Assembly: GCF_900215435.1 (NCBI RefSeq)
Contig: NZ_OCMY01000001.1
Coordinates: 2,542,001 to 2,606,000 of the forward strand
Direction: 5' to 3'
Origin: Candidatus Pantoea floridensis
Lineage (GTDB): Bacteria; Pseudomonadota; Gammaproteobacteria; Enterobacterales; Enterobacteriaceae
DNA: 64,000 nucleotides
The translations under genes and the position numbers were made by a program. Shown one piece after another: positions 54,204 to 62,679 of this stretch; the first letter of the stretch is position 1; the number at the start of each line of letters is the position of its first letter. The notes beneath the pieces are model-generated. The model did not search any database, was not told where the DNA came from, and saw nothing but the letters and a program-made list of their open reading frames with translations.

Positions 54204-54830
54204 ATGTCAAGAGTGTTAATTATTGATGATCACCCAGTAACCCGACTTGCACTGCGTATTTTGTTGGAAAGTAAAGAGTATATTGTTGCCTCAGAGACCG
54301 GTGATGGCTTTGAAGGTATTAGCATGGCAAAAACGTTACAGCCCGACCTGGTTATTGTCGATATCGATATCCCCTCAATTAACGGCATTGAAGTGGTCAA
54401 TAGATTACGTCGGCTTGGTTTTTCCGGTTATATTTTGGTGCTGACAGGGAAAAGAGAGCAGCATTATATTAACCTTAGCATTAAAGCGGGAGCGAATGGT
54501 TATATCAGCAAGGAGAATAATCTCTCCGAACTGCACGATGCCATTCGAGCGATCCAGTCCGGGTACAGCTATTTTCCTATGCCCGTATTGAACAATAAAC
54601 AAACGTCGTCGATCCCTGATTCAGAAGGCGATTTTGTTTCTCTTCTGTCTGCGCGTGAATTGCAAATTTTGAAATACCTGGCAAGCGGTATGAAAAACAT
54701 CGATATATCAAAAATTATGAAGCTGAGTGATAAAACGATCAGTACTTATAAAACCCGGTTGCTTAAAAAGTTACGTATGAGTAATCAGGTTGAACTCGCT
54801 AACTTTGCTCGCCGGCATAATCTGGACTGA
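54204..54830 (+). CDS. LuxR/FixJ-type response regulator (FimZ/EvgA-like)
   Basis: A 208-residue two-domain regulator. The receiver (about 1-120) has the acidic pair in LIIDDHPVTR, the phosphoacceptor Asp in LVIVDIDIPSINGIE, Thr in LVLTGKRE and Lys in YISKENN. The NarL-type helix-turn-helix (about 143-205) reads LSARELQILKYLASGMKNIDISKIMKLSDKTISTYKTRLLKKLR. It most resembles FimZ, EvgA and RcsB-like regulators that control fimbriae and surface traits. No sensor kinase is adjacent. ATG 54204 gives the usual family start (MSRVLIIDDH); a TTG at 54183 is in frame. It may regulate the neighbouring adhesin genes (inference). Confidence 0.9.
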   Translation: MSRVLIIDDHPVTRLALRILLESKEYIVASETGDGFEGISMAKTLQPDLVIVDIDIPSINGIEVVNRLRRLGFSGYILVLTGKREQHYINLSIKAGANGYISKENNLSELHDAIRAIQSGYSYFPMPVLNNKQTSSIPDSEGDFVSLLSARELQILKYLASGMKNIDISKIMKLSDKTISTYKTRLLKKLRMSNQVELANFARRHNLD

Positions 54831-54861
54831 TCAATGCCCGTTAATGTGTGAAGCCTGATAC

Positions 54862-56913
54862 TCACAACGCCAGGTGTATCGCCTGCTTTTCTCCCTCTTG
54901 TTGAGCGGGTAGCGCGCAACAAATCAATACTTCATCGTCCGCCACGCTGGCGCTGGGGGCCGTTTGATAGGTTACTGCGCCTTGCAGCAGTTTGGTTTTG
55001 CAGCTGCCGCAATGCCCGGCGCGACAGCTATAAGCCGGTCTCAGCCCGCGCGCTTCGGCCAGCTCCAGCAGTGAACCCGCATCCGGCGTCCAACGCGCCT
55101 CTTTTAATGAGTCCATAAATTTCACCGGCACCGATTGGGTTGCAACTGGCAACTGCGGCGTATCCTGCCGGGCAACATCCTGAGTGCGCTGCAGCGAGGA
55201 AGGGCCAAAGGCTTCCGCATGAATGCGATGATCGGCGATATTGTAAGCGCGCAGTCCGTCATACAGCGCCTGCGTGAATGCTGGCGGACCGCACAGATAG
55301 AAATCGTAATCGTTGAACGGTAGCACCTGCGAAAGCAGCGCCATATCAATGCGTCCAGCGATGTCGTAATCGAAGCCCTGTTCCGCATCCGTGGTGTGGC
55401 TTAGCACACGCACCAATTTGACGGCACCCTGCGCCTGTGCCAGCAGCTGATCAAGCTCACGCGCGAAAGGCCGCTCGGCTTTAGAGCGAGCCGATTGCAA
55501 CAGAACCGTTGGCCGCATCCGCTGCTTACGCTGGCCTTCAAACACCAGATGCCGCAGCATCGCCAGCATGGGCGTAATGCCCACGCCGGCGGCAAGCAGT
55601 ACCGCTGGACGCGTTTCGTTAGCATCGATAGTGAAATCGCCCGCCGGAGCACGCGCCTCAAGCGTATCGCCAACCGCAATCCCATCGTGAAGATAACGCG
55701 ATACCGCACCCTCGCGCTTCACGCTGATACGATAAAACCCATCCGCAGGCGCGACCGAAAGCGTATAGGCGCGCATCAGCGGTTTCTCTGCACCTGGCAG
55801 CTGCACACGAATCGGCAGATGTTGGCCGGCCAGATGCGGCAGCACGCCGGCACCGTCATCCGGCTGTAAATACAACGAGCGAATAGTGCTGCTCTCTTCG
55901 ACAATTTTTGTCACTTTAAACGGCCGCCAGCGCGAAGCCAGTTCCGCCGCACGCAGACGTTCGGCGGCGTTTTGCCAATCCCCCGTCATCAGCGAGCTCG
56001 CTTCTATGCTCTCTGCCGGTGTCATCCAGCGCAGGGCGAGGGCGGCACGACGACGTACGATGCGGCGCGCGCGAAACGTCCAGAGTCGCTCCGCGCCCTG
56101 AAAAGCGGCGATCTCTGGCGAGTCGAGGATCACTTCGGCATCACCGCTCAGCTGCAGCGTGTCGCCGCTGGCATAGTCGACAAACAGCAGCCCCGCTTTG
56201 CCGTTCAGGTGGATGTTGCCAAGGGTAGAGAAGAACAGATTGCCGTTGAAATCGGGAATCGTCAGCAGGCCGTCATCGCCGATGCGTACAAAGCCAGGTT
56301 TGCCGCCGCGATGGGAAACATCAACCTGCCGATGAGGCTGGTCGGCATAGCTGGCAACGTAGAATGCATCCGCTGTGCCGATAGTGGTGCGCGCTGCGTC
56401 ATCCAGCGCGCTCAGGGTTTCTGCTGCTGCGTCATAGCGCTCGGCCGGATCGCGGGCAAAGCGGAAATCGCGTAGCGAGATATAGCGCGGACAGTTGCCA
56501 AAGCTTTGATCAACCTGCACGCGATACCCGCCGCCAATTGCCGTCAGAACGCCATTCATGCGATTGCGGCGACGAGTGTGCAGCTCGATGCCGAGCAGGC
56601 CAATCGGGGCAGCATCCTGCATCCCGGCCGCGGCCGGATCGCTGCTATCCGCACGCGCTGCGATGTCCAGCGTGGTGGCATTGGGTGAGAAGATAAAGCC
56701 GGGCTGGCCTTCCAGCAGCGTGGCCCAGGCATCGCCCTGCGCATCAACGCTACCTGCCACGATAAATGGCAGCTGCGCATAGAAGTCACGATGCTGATCG
56801 GGCATGTGATCGCGCACCACGCGCCGACCCACGTCCGCCATGCGCTCCGCCACGCCCGCCTGCTGTTGAAGGGCTATTTCACCCTGATGCCACACCGGCA
56901 GTTTCTTAATCAT
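54862..56913 (-). CDS. Fusion flavoprotein: PNPOx-like, ferredoxin-reductase and 2Fe-2S domains
   Basis: A 683-residue fusion. The N-terminal third (about 30-240) is a pyridoxamine-phosphate-oxidase-like split barrel. A helical link follows, then a ferredoxin-NADP reductase module (about 325-560; RAYTLSVAP for flavin, GVGITPMLAML and DYDFYLCGPP for NAD(P)H). The C-terminal 2Fe-2S ferredoxin domain carries CRAGHCGSC (Cx4Cx2C) and a fourth Cys in VLICCALP. Such proteins pass electrons from NAD(P)H through flavin to an iron-sulfur centre; the substrate is unknown. Start 56913 lies 10 bases after the GST stop, so the two form an operon. A longer start reading back into the GST gene is unlikely. 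Confidence 0.9.
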   Translation of the reverse strand: MIKKLPVWHQGEIALQQQAGVAERMADVGRRVVRDHMPDQHRDFYAQLPFIVAGSVDAQGDAWATLLEGQPGFIFSPNATTLDIAARADSSDPAAAGMQDAAPIGLLGIELHTRRRNRMNGVLTAIGGGYRVQVDQSFGNCPRYISLRDFRFARDPAERYDAAAETLSALDDAARTTIGTADAFYVASYADQPHRQVDVSHRGGKPGFVRIGDDGLLTIPDFNGNLFFSTLGNIHLNGKAGLLFVDYASGDTLQLSGDAEVILDSPEIAAFQGAERLWTFRARRIVRRRAALALRWMTPAESIEASSLMTGDWQNAAERLRAAELASRWRPFKVTKIVEESSTIRSLYLQPDDGAGVLPHLAGQHLPIRVQLPGAEKPLMRAYTLSVAPADGFYRISVKREGAVSRYLHDGIAVGDTLEARAPAGDFTIDANETRPAVLLAAGVGITPMLAMLRHLVFEGQRKQRMRPTVLLQSARSKAERPFARELDQLLAQAQGAVKLVRVLSHTTDAEQGFDYDIAGRIDMALLSQVLPFNDYDFYLCGPPAFTQALYDGLRAYNIADHRIHAEAFGPSSLQRTQDVARQDTPQLPVATQSVPVKFMDSLKEARWTPDAGSLLELAEARGLRPAYSCRAGHCGSCKTKLLQGAVTYQTAPSASVADDEVLICCALPAQQEGEKQAIHLAL

Positions 56914-56923
56914 AATGGTACGC

Positions 56924-57541
56924 TCAGGCGACGCCGCGCAGGCCGGCAGCGGTTTGCGGGAAGGGCACAAAGCCCGGCAGCGCTTCGATACGGCGCAAGA
57001 GTGCCTTCACCGTCGGGTAGCCGGAAAGGTCGACGTTGCCTTCTGGTGCGCCCACGATATAGCTGTACTGTGCGATGTCAGCGATGGTTGGGCCATCGCC
57101 CACCAGCCATTCACGGTTCTGGAGGTGGTTTTCTATGCGTGACAGCACCAGGTGCGCGCGGGCGATGACCTCTTCCGCATTAAACGGCCGTCCAAACACG
57201 GTAATCAAGCGCGCTGCTGCCGGACCAAACGCGATATCGCCCGCTGCGACGGTCAGCCAGCGCTGTACCGCTGCTGCGCCCTGTGCATCTTCCGGCAGCC
57301 ACTCGCTGCGGCCGGTTTTCTTTGCCAGATAGACCAGAATGGCGTTGGAATCGGCAATAAACGTACCGTCATCCTCCAGCACCGGCACTTGCCCGAACGG
57401 GTTCATGGCGAGAAATTCCGGCGTGTGGTGCTCGCCCGCTTTGAGATCAACATCGATAATTTCATGCGGTAAACCGAGCAGCGACAGAAACAGGCGTGCA
57501 CGGTGTGCATGGCCGGAAAGGGGGAAATGATAGAGTTTCAT
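56924..57541 (-). CDS. Glutathione S-transferase family protein
   Basis: A 205-residue cytosolic GST. The N-terminal thioredoxin-like domain (about 1-80) shows [19 protein letters not shown], with Ser/His near the usual catalytic position, [13 protein letters not shown] with the cis-Pro, and [14 protein letters not shown] for glutathione. The C-terminal helical domain has the N-capping motif in [15 protein letters not shown]. It conjugates or reduces electrophilic compounds; the target is unknown. Start 57541 is preferred over the longer frame at 57583 because AAGGAAG precedes it and family members begin there. It is first in a two-gene operon with the fusion flavoprotein, suggesting a shared detoxification task. 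Confidence 0.93.
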   Translation of the reverse strand: MKLYHFPLSGHAHRARLFLSLLGLPHEIIDVDLKAGEHHTPEFLAMNPFGQVPVLEDDGTFIADSNAILVYLAKKTGRSEWLPEDAQGAAAVQRWLTVAAGDIAFGPAAARLITVFGRPFNAEEVIARAHLVLSRIENHLQNREWLVGDGPTIADIAQYSYIVGAPEGNVDLSGYPTVKALLRRIEALPGFVPFPQTAAGLRGVA

Positions 57542-57679
57542 CGTGTGCTTCCTTAGGTGATGCTCGGGACGATCCCGAGCCATGCCATAAGGTTCGCACA
57601 GACGATTTAGCGGCAGAATAGCCGAATTAGCGAAGTCATTATTGCGAAAAATGGAAGAGTCATGCTGTGCGCTTCGGCG

Positions 57680-58192
57680 TTATTTTTTCGCCTCAACGCC
57701 CGGCGTGGCAGAGCGAACCAAATACTGTTCCGTCACCACCGGCAGATTGTTCAGCGTCCATTCTGCCATCGCAATTTCCTGTTCACGAATACGATTAAAG
57801 ATATCGACGCTTTCATGATCGTTGAGATGCTGGGCTGCGGCTATCAGCGAGGTGTAACTGGCAATCTCAAGATGCTCAAACACATTTCCGCTGATCGCGC
57901 CTTTCACCACTTCATCCTCTACCATCATGCCGCCCATCGCCTGACCAAAAGCGGATATTTTGCCGGCGATATTTTTTAATACCGATTGCGAGGTGGAGTA
58001 GCGGTCAATTACGCTTTGTACCAGCACCTGATGCTGGCGAGTTTCATCTATATGCTGTTCAACGCGTAATTTGAGATCGGGATAGTGCTCAAGGCGTGAG
58101 GCCATTTTTTCCAGCATACTTTCCGCTTGTTTTTCCATGGCATGGGCATCTCTGACCCAATCGAGAAAGTGTGTTTCGCTGTTATTGCTCAT
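57680..58192 (-). CDS. yciE: Ferritin-like stress protein YciE (DUF892)
   Basis: A 170-residue four-helix protein matching E. coli YciE: FLDWVRDAHAMEKQAESMLEKMASR at the start, SAFGQAMGGMMVEDEVVKG in the middle and QYLVRSATPGVEAKK at the end. DUF892 proteins are ferritin-like and have helix-embedded Glu/His that could bind a di-metal centre. E. coli yciGFE responds to osmotic and envelope stress under RpoS. Here yciG is directly upstream and yciF is missing between them. TAAGGTAGC lies before the ATG. Confidence 0.94.
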   Translation of the reverse strand: MSNNSETHFLDWVRDAHAMEKQAESMLEKMASRLEHYPDLKLRVEQHIDETRQHQVLVQSVIDRYSTSQSVLKNIAGKISAFGQAMGGMMVEDEVVKGAISGNVFEHLEIASYTSLIAAAQHLNDHESVDIFNRIREQEIAMAEWTLNNLPVVTEQYLVRSATPGVEAKK

Positions 58193-58260
58193 AATATGCT
58201 ACCTTATTGAAAATAGGGTGCTGCGGCTATTTCACCTATTAATTGCTAGCCGCAGAGACG

Positions 58261-58443
58261 TTACTCAGGCGATTTATCCACGACGCGACGGCTTTTTTTT
58301 CCGCCTTTTCTCCCTGCTTCAATAGCGCGTTCCGGATTATTACGGAAATTACCGCCGCTAAGCTGGCCGCCTTTTTTTCCCGCTTCGCGGGCTCTTTCTG
58401 GGTCCATGGCAAAATTGCCAGAACCGCCACGTGGTGTTGTCAT
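58261..58443 (-). CDS. yciG: KGG-repeat stress protein YciG
   Basis: A 60-residue hydrophilic protein with two Lys-Gly-Gly repeats, GGSGNFAMDPERAREAGKKG and GGNFRNNPERAIEAGRKGG, like E. coli YciG and Bacillus GsiB. These small proteins accumulate under general stress and are probably unstructured protectants; YciG is also linked to motility in E. coli. GAGGCAA precedes the ATG at 58443. It lies 68 bases upstream of yciE on the same strand and is probably co-transcribed. Confidence 0.93.
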   Translation of the reverse strand: MTTPRGGSGNFAMDPERAREAGKKGGQLSGGNFRNNPERAIEAGRKGGKKSRRVVDKSPE

Positions 58444-58935
58444 GATTATTGCCTCAAAAAGTTAGATAACTATTATTTCAGTTACACCTTAAGGCTAGTC
58501 GTTAAAGCCTAACGCACAAGGCGGACTAATTAGGAGTTATCTTATCGGTATTGAAAAGGCTCGATTATTTCTTAGAGTTTGCTTAATTATTTTTCGCGTA
58601 AGAATAAATAAATTTTCCTGGCTTGATTGTGTGCCAGGTAATTATCCGTACCGCTTATATTTATTTTTAATTACCAAGCTGATGAAATCAATCATCATTA
58701 ATATTACTTTTTTGTTATGCTGAGAAATGATTGTGAATCGGATTATTAGCCCTTTTCTTGTAAGGGCTATGAATCATTTATTTACTTATATCGGGCGACT
58801 TAATTTCACCAGCACCTGTGCACCGCCATTTTTCTCCAGTCGACACACGTCGAATCACAGTATGCACGAGCCATAGCGGCGCAATTCATTGCGCCGCTAT
58901 GGAAGGTGGGATGATTCAACCCGCACTGGGTTAAA
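58444..58935. other. Intergenic region between yciG and the tartrate/malate dehydrogenase gene
   Basis: About 490 bases, AT-rich from 58510 to 58800, with no supported gene. It contains the yciG promoter region and a single palindrome at 58872-58901. Confidence 0.5.
58872..58901. repeat. Short palindrome just past the dehydrogenase gene
   Basis: CATAGCGGCGCAAT and ATTGCGCCGCTATG are perfect complements around a 2-base loop. It is related in form to the element between deoC and deoA (TAGCGGCGC core). Confidence 0.85.
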
Positions 58936-60024
58936 TCAGAGGGCTTCTGCCACGCTGGCTTTGGACGTAATAAACTGCACTACCGCACGCGTCACCTCGG
59001 CGGTGTTGGCCGTGCCGCCGACATCCGGGGTCAAAATGCCTTTGGCGCAGACAAACTCGATGCCTTGCATAATCAGCGCCGCCGCGTCGCGCTCGCCGAG
59101 ATGCTCCAGCATCTGCACTGCGGTCCAGAAGGTGGCGATCGGGTTGGCAATGCCTTTGCCGGTGATATCAAACGCTGAGCCGTGAATCGGTTCGAACATC
59201 GACGGGAAGCGACGCTCGGGATCGATATTGGCGGTCGGCGCCACGCCGAGGCTGCCCGCCAGCGCACCCGCCAGATCCGACAGAATATCGGCGTGCAGGT
59301 TGGTGGCCACGATGGTGTCGAGGCTTTGTGGATGCAGCGTCATGCGGTGCGTCATGGCATCAACCAGCATTTTGTCCCACTGCACATCCGGAAACTCGAT
59401 CGCCACTTCGGCGGCAATCTCATCCCACATCACCATGCCGTGACGCTGGGCGTTGGATTTGGTCACCACGGTGAGCAGTTTGCGCGGGCGCGACTGCGCC
59501 AGTTTGAAGGCATAACGCATGATGCGCGTTACGCCGACGCGGGTGAAAATCGCCACTTCGGTACCGACTTCCTCCGGCAAACCACGGTGCGCCCGCCCGC
59601 CGTTGCCGGAATATTCGCCTTCTGAGTTCTCCCGCACGATGACCCAATCAAGATCGCCAGGACCGCGATTGCGCAGCGGTGACGTCACGCCCGGCAGGAT
59701 TTTGGTGGGGCGCACGTTGGCGTACTGATCAAAGCCCTGACAGATCGGCAGACGCAAACCCCACAGCGTGATGTGATCCGGCACGTCAGGCGCACCCACC
59801 GCACCGAAGTAAATCGCATCGAACTTCTTCAGCGTTTGCAGGCCATCTTCCGGCATCATCACGCCGTGTTGTTTGTAGTAATCCGAACCCCAGTCAAAGG
59901 TCTCGACATTGAACTTCAGCTGCGGATCCTGGCGCGTTAGCGCGTGCAAGATTTCCACACCGGCAGAGATCACTTCCGGGCCAATGCCGTCTGCGGGAAT
60001 AGCGGCAATCGAATAGTTACGCAT
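58936..60024 (-). CDS. Tartrate dehydrogenase / D-malate dehydrogenase (TtuC/DmlA-like)
   Basis: A 362-residue beta-decarboxylating dehydrogenase of the isocitrate/isopropylmalate family. Motifs: AAIPADGIGPEV, PDHITLWGLRLPICQGFDQYANVRP (the TDH/DmlA-type loop), VIVRENSEGEYSG, and the catalytic metal site in HADILSDLAGALAGSLG. DMFEPIHGSA-like nucleotide binding is present as MFEPIHGSAFDITGKG. It oxidises D-malate or tartrate using NAD with Mn or Mg. It lies 14 bases downstream of a matching MFS transporter gene, with a divergent LysR regulator beyond, a standard catabolic module. The preferred substrate cannot be decided from sequence alone. Confidence 0.92.
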   Translation of the reverse strand: MRNYSIAAIPADGIGPEVISAGVEILHALTRQDPQLKFNVETFDWGSDYYKQHGVMMPEDGLQTLKKFDAIYFGAVGAPDVPDHITLWGLRLPICQGFDQYANVRPTKILPGVTSPLRNRGPGDLDWVIVRENSEGEYSGNGGRAHRGLPEEVGTEVAIFTRVGVTRIMRYAFKLAQSRPRKLLTVVTKSNAQRHGMVMWDEIAAEVAIEFPDVQWDKMLVDAMTHRMTLHPQSLDTIVATNLHADILSDLAGALAGSLGVAPTANIDPERRFPSMFEPIHGSAFDITGKGIANPIATFWTAVQMLEHLGERDAAALIMQGIEFVCAKGILTPDVGGTANTAEVTRAVVQFITSKASVAEAL

Positions 60025-60038
60025 GTTGTATCTCCAGA

Positions 60039-61349
60039 TTAATGAGTATGAGGATGAGGAAGCTCCGCCGTTTGCGGCTTATTGCCGCGGGTGGAGAGCA
60101 GCAGAACCACGATGGCGGAGATCGCCAGCAGTCCCGCCACGAAATAGAGTCCCCAGCTGTAGCTGCCGGTTTGCTGGCGAATCACGCCAATCATCATCGG
60201 GCCGACAAAACCGCCGAGGTTGCCAATCGAGTTGATGGTGGCGATGCCCGCTGCCGCCGCTGGACCACTGAGGAACAGCGTCGGCATGCTCCACAGCGGC
60301 GGTTTGGCGGCGCTGATGCCAACGGTGACCAGCGTCAGGGCGATAATCACCGTAAACAGCGTGCTGACGTTGCCGGCATAAATCAGTCCGGCCGCCGCCA
60401 GTAAACAGGCGCCGATCACGTGCCAGCTGCGCTCTTTGGTGCGATCCGAATGGCGCGCCCAGAGGATCATGCCGATCACGCCAATTACCGCCGGGAAGGC
60501 ATTGAGGAAACCGATCTCCATTGAGGATGCGCCAAAGCTGCGGATAATTTGCGGTGACCAGATGCCCAGCGTGTACAAGCCCGCCGAGGTGCCGAAATAG
60601 ACCAGCGCCAGCGCTAACACGCGCTTATCGGCCAGTCCGCGCCATGCGCTGCTGTGGCTCTGCCTAGTGGCGCGCGCCTGCTCTTCCGCCCGCAGGGTGT
60701 TTTCCAGCCAGGCGCGCTCCTCATCGTTCAGCCACTTGGCTTTTGCTGGCCGATCGGTGAGGTAGAACAGCACCACGATGCCGAACAGCAGCGCCGGGAT
60801 GGCTTCCAGCACAAACATCCATTGCCAGCCGGCGTAGCCTAGCAGGCCGTGCATCTCAAGCAGCGCAGCAGAAATTGGCGAACCGAGCGCCGTCGAAAGC
60901 GGTGCGGCAGCCATAAAGATAGCGGTGACCTGCGCGCGTTTCGCCGCCGGGAACCAGTAGCTGAGATAGAGAATGATGCCGGGGAAGAATCCGGCTTCCG
61001 CTACGCCGAGCAGGAAGCGCAGCACATAGAAGCTGGTGGTGCCCTGCACGAAGGCCATGCAGCCGGAGACTAATCCCCAGGTAATCATCACGCGGGCGAT
61101 CCAGATGCGTGCGCCGACTTTGTGCAGAATTAAATTCGACGGTACTTCAAACAGAAAATAACCGAGAAAGAAAATTCCGGCACCAAAACCAAACACCGTG
61201 GGCGAGAAACCTAAATCCTGATTCATGGTTAATGCAGCAAAACCAATATTGACGCGATCGAGAAAGGCGATGAAGTAGAGCAGCATGATGAAGGGCACAA
61301 TGCGTAACGTCACTTTACGCATCACCCTTTTTTCGAGGTGAGAGTTCAT
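60039..61349 (-). CDS. MFS anion:cation symporter, tartrate transporter-like (TtuB)
   Basis: A 436-residue transporter with twelve predicted helices. The start RIVPFIMLLYFIAFLDRVNIGFA and the loop GVAEAGFFPGIILYLSYWFP are characteristic of the ACS family (tartrate, phthalate, glucarate and related organic acids), as is the large central loop near TDRPAKAKWLNDEERAWLE. It is the first gene of the two-gene operon with the dehydrogenase, which supports tartrate or D-malate as substrate. It is divergent from the LysR gene at 61481; the 131-base AT-rich gap should hold the LysR operator. Confidence 0.92.
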   Translation of the reverse strand: MNSHLEKRVMRKVTLRIVPFIMLLYFIAFLDRVNIGFAALTMNQDLGFSPTVFGFGAGIFFLGYFLFEVPSNLILHKVGARIWIARVMITWGLVSGCMAFVQGTTSFYVLRFLLGVAEAGFFPGIILYLSYWFPAAKRAQVTAIFMAAAPLSTALGSPISAALLEMHGLLGYAGWQWMFVLEAIPALLFGIVVLFYLTDRPAKAKWLNDEERAWLENTLRAEEQARATRQSHSSAWRGLADKRVLALALVYFGTSAGLYTLGIWSPQIIRSFGASSMEIGFLNAFPAVIGVIGMILWARHSDRTKERSWHVIGACLLAAAGLIYAGNVSTLFTVIIALTLVTVGISAAKPPLWSMPTLFLSGPAAAAGIATINSIGNLGGFVGPMMIGVIRQQTGSYSWGLYFVAGLLAISAIVVLLLSTRGNKPQTAELPHPHTH

Positions 61350-61480
61350 ATTAACGTGCTCCAGATTGTGTAGGGGTAGTATTATTTTTTTGTCTTCGCG
61401 TTCAGTATGCAGTTTTGCTTTGGGGGATCATCAGGCGTGGATTATATAAAGTATTTGCATAATCAACGGGCGAGGGAAAT

Positions 61481-62389
61481 GTGGATATAAATCAATTGCG
61501 TTGTTTTGTCGCCGTGGGTAAAGAACTCCATTTCGGGCGCGCTGCTCAAAGAATGGAAATGATGCCTGCGTCACTTTCTCGCTTCATTCGTTTACTGGAA
61601 GAAGACCTTGGCGTGCGCTTGTTAAATCGCTCGACGCGTAATGTTTCATTAACCGCCGAAGGCGCGATATGTTTTGATGAGGCCAGCAAATTAATCGATC
61701 AATTTGATGCGCTGGCGCAGCGATTTAAAGTCGGATTAAAAGATGAGCGTCGTACATTACGCATTGGTGCCATCGATAGCGCCGCGCGCGGATTAGTTCC
61801 GGCGTTGCTTAACTTATTTGTGCCGCTGCATCCGCACAGTGATATTCATATTATTGAAGACAAAACCATTAATTTAATTCCGAAATTAAAATCGGGCTGG
61901 CTGGATATGATTTTTATCCGCGAACCGCAAAGTATTGATGCGTCTTTAGCGGTGCGCTTTATTACCCGTGAAAGCTGCGTGCTGGCGGTGCCAATTCAGC
62001 ATGCGCTGGCGCAGCGCGAACGGGTGGCGGTGGTGGATTTCCAGCATGAAGCGATGATTATTCCCGATCGCCGCACGCGCCCGCACAGCCACGATTTGAC
62101 GATGAGTTTGTTCAAACTGGCGGGACTCACGCCGCACATCGCGCAGTTCGCCGAAGAGAAACAAACCATTCTGAGTTTGGTATCGGCCGGTTTGGGATTG
62201 GCCGTGGTGCCCGCGTCGTACCGCACGATGAACAGCGACAGCGTGCGCTACATAGCGCTGGATCTGCCCGAACAAATCAAAGGCTTGCCGCTCAGTATTG
62301 CCTGGCAAAAGGGCAACGAAGACGCGTTTTTACTCGAGATGCTGCGGCTGCTGCATGAGAATGAATGTGAGTTGACGGAGAAGTTGTGA
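61481..62389 (+). CDS. LysR-type regulator, divergent from the tartrate/malate operon
   Basis: A 302-residue LysR protein. The winged helix-turn-helix (about 1-60) reads MDINQLRCFVAVGKELHFGR...PASLSRFIRLLEEDLGVRLLNR, and an effector-binding domain occupies about 88-295. It starts with GTG 61481 behind GAGGGA. Its divergent arrangement with the transporter/dehydrogenase pair, as in dmlR-dmlA and tartrate loci, makes it the likely activator of that operon with the dicarboxylate as inducer (inference). Confidence 0.93.
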   Translation: MDINQLRCFVAVGKELHFGRAAQRMEMMPASLSRFIRLLEEDLGVRLLNRSTRNVSLTAEGAICFDEASKLIDQFDALAQRFKVGLKDERRTLRIGAIDSAARGLVPALLNLFVPLHPHSDIHIIEDKTINLIPKLKSGWLDMIFIREPQSIDASLAVRFITRESCVLAVPIQHALAQRERVAVVDFQHEAMIIPDRRTRPHSHDLTMSLFKLAGLTPHIAQFAEEKQTILSLVSAGLGLAVVPASYRTMNSDSVRYIALDLPEQIKGLPLSIAWQKGNEDAFLLEMLRLLHENECELTEKL

Positions 62390-62390
62390 T

Positions 62391-62573
62391 TTCCCTCACC
62401 CTAACCCTCTCCCAGAAGGAGAGGGAATGATTAGTTGGGAGAAAATGCTGAATTCCGCAGAGGACGGTTCCCTCTCCCAGAAGGAGAGGGAATGATTAGG
62501 TGGGAGAAAAATGCTGAATTCCGCAGAGGACTGTTCCCTCTCCCGCCTGCGGGAGAGGGCTAGGGTGAGGGAC
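62391..62573. repeat. Mosaic of REP-like palindromes
   Basis: The element begins TTCCCTCACCCTAACCC and ends with the inverse, GGGCTAGGGTGAGGGAC. In between, a 65-66-base unit is repeated twice (62405-62469 and 62470-62535), each with hairpin CCCTCTCCC-AGAAG-GAGAGGG, followed by a third, slightly different hairpin (62536-62559). It is a BIME-like block between two LysR genes and shares sequence with 6222-6264. Confidence 0.9.
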
Positions 62574-62679
62574 AAAGCGCACTGTCCACCCAGTGGCTAA
62601 TTGCCGCGACTCTCTCTATGATGAAAACTTTCCCGCGCCAATGTCGGGAGTGATCAATGAGTTAGGGAAAAATCGCGCG

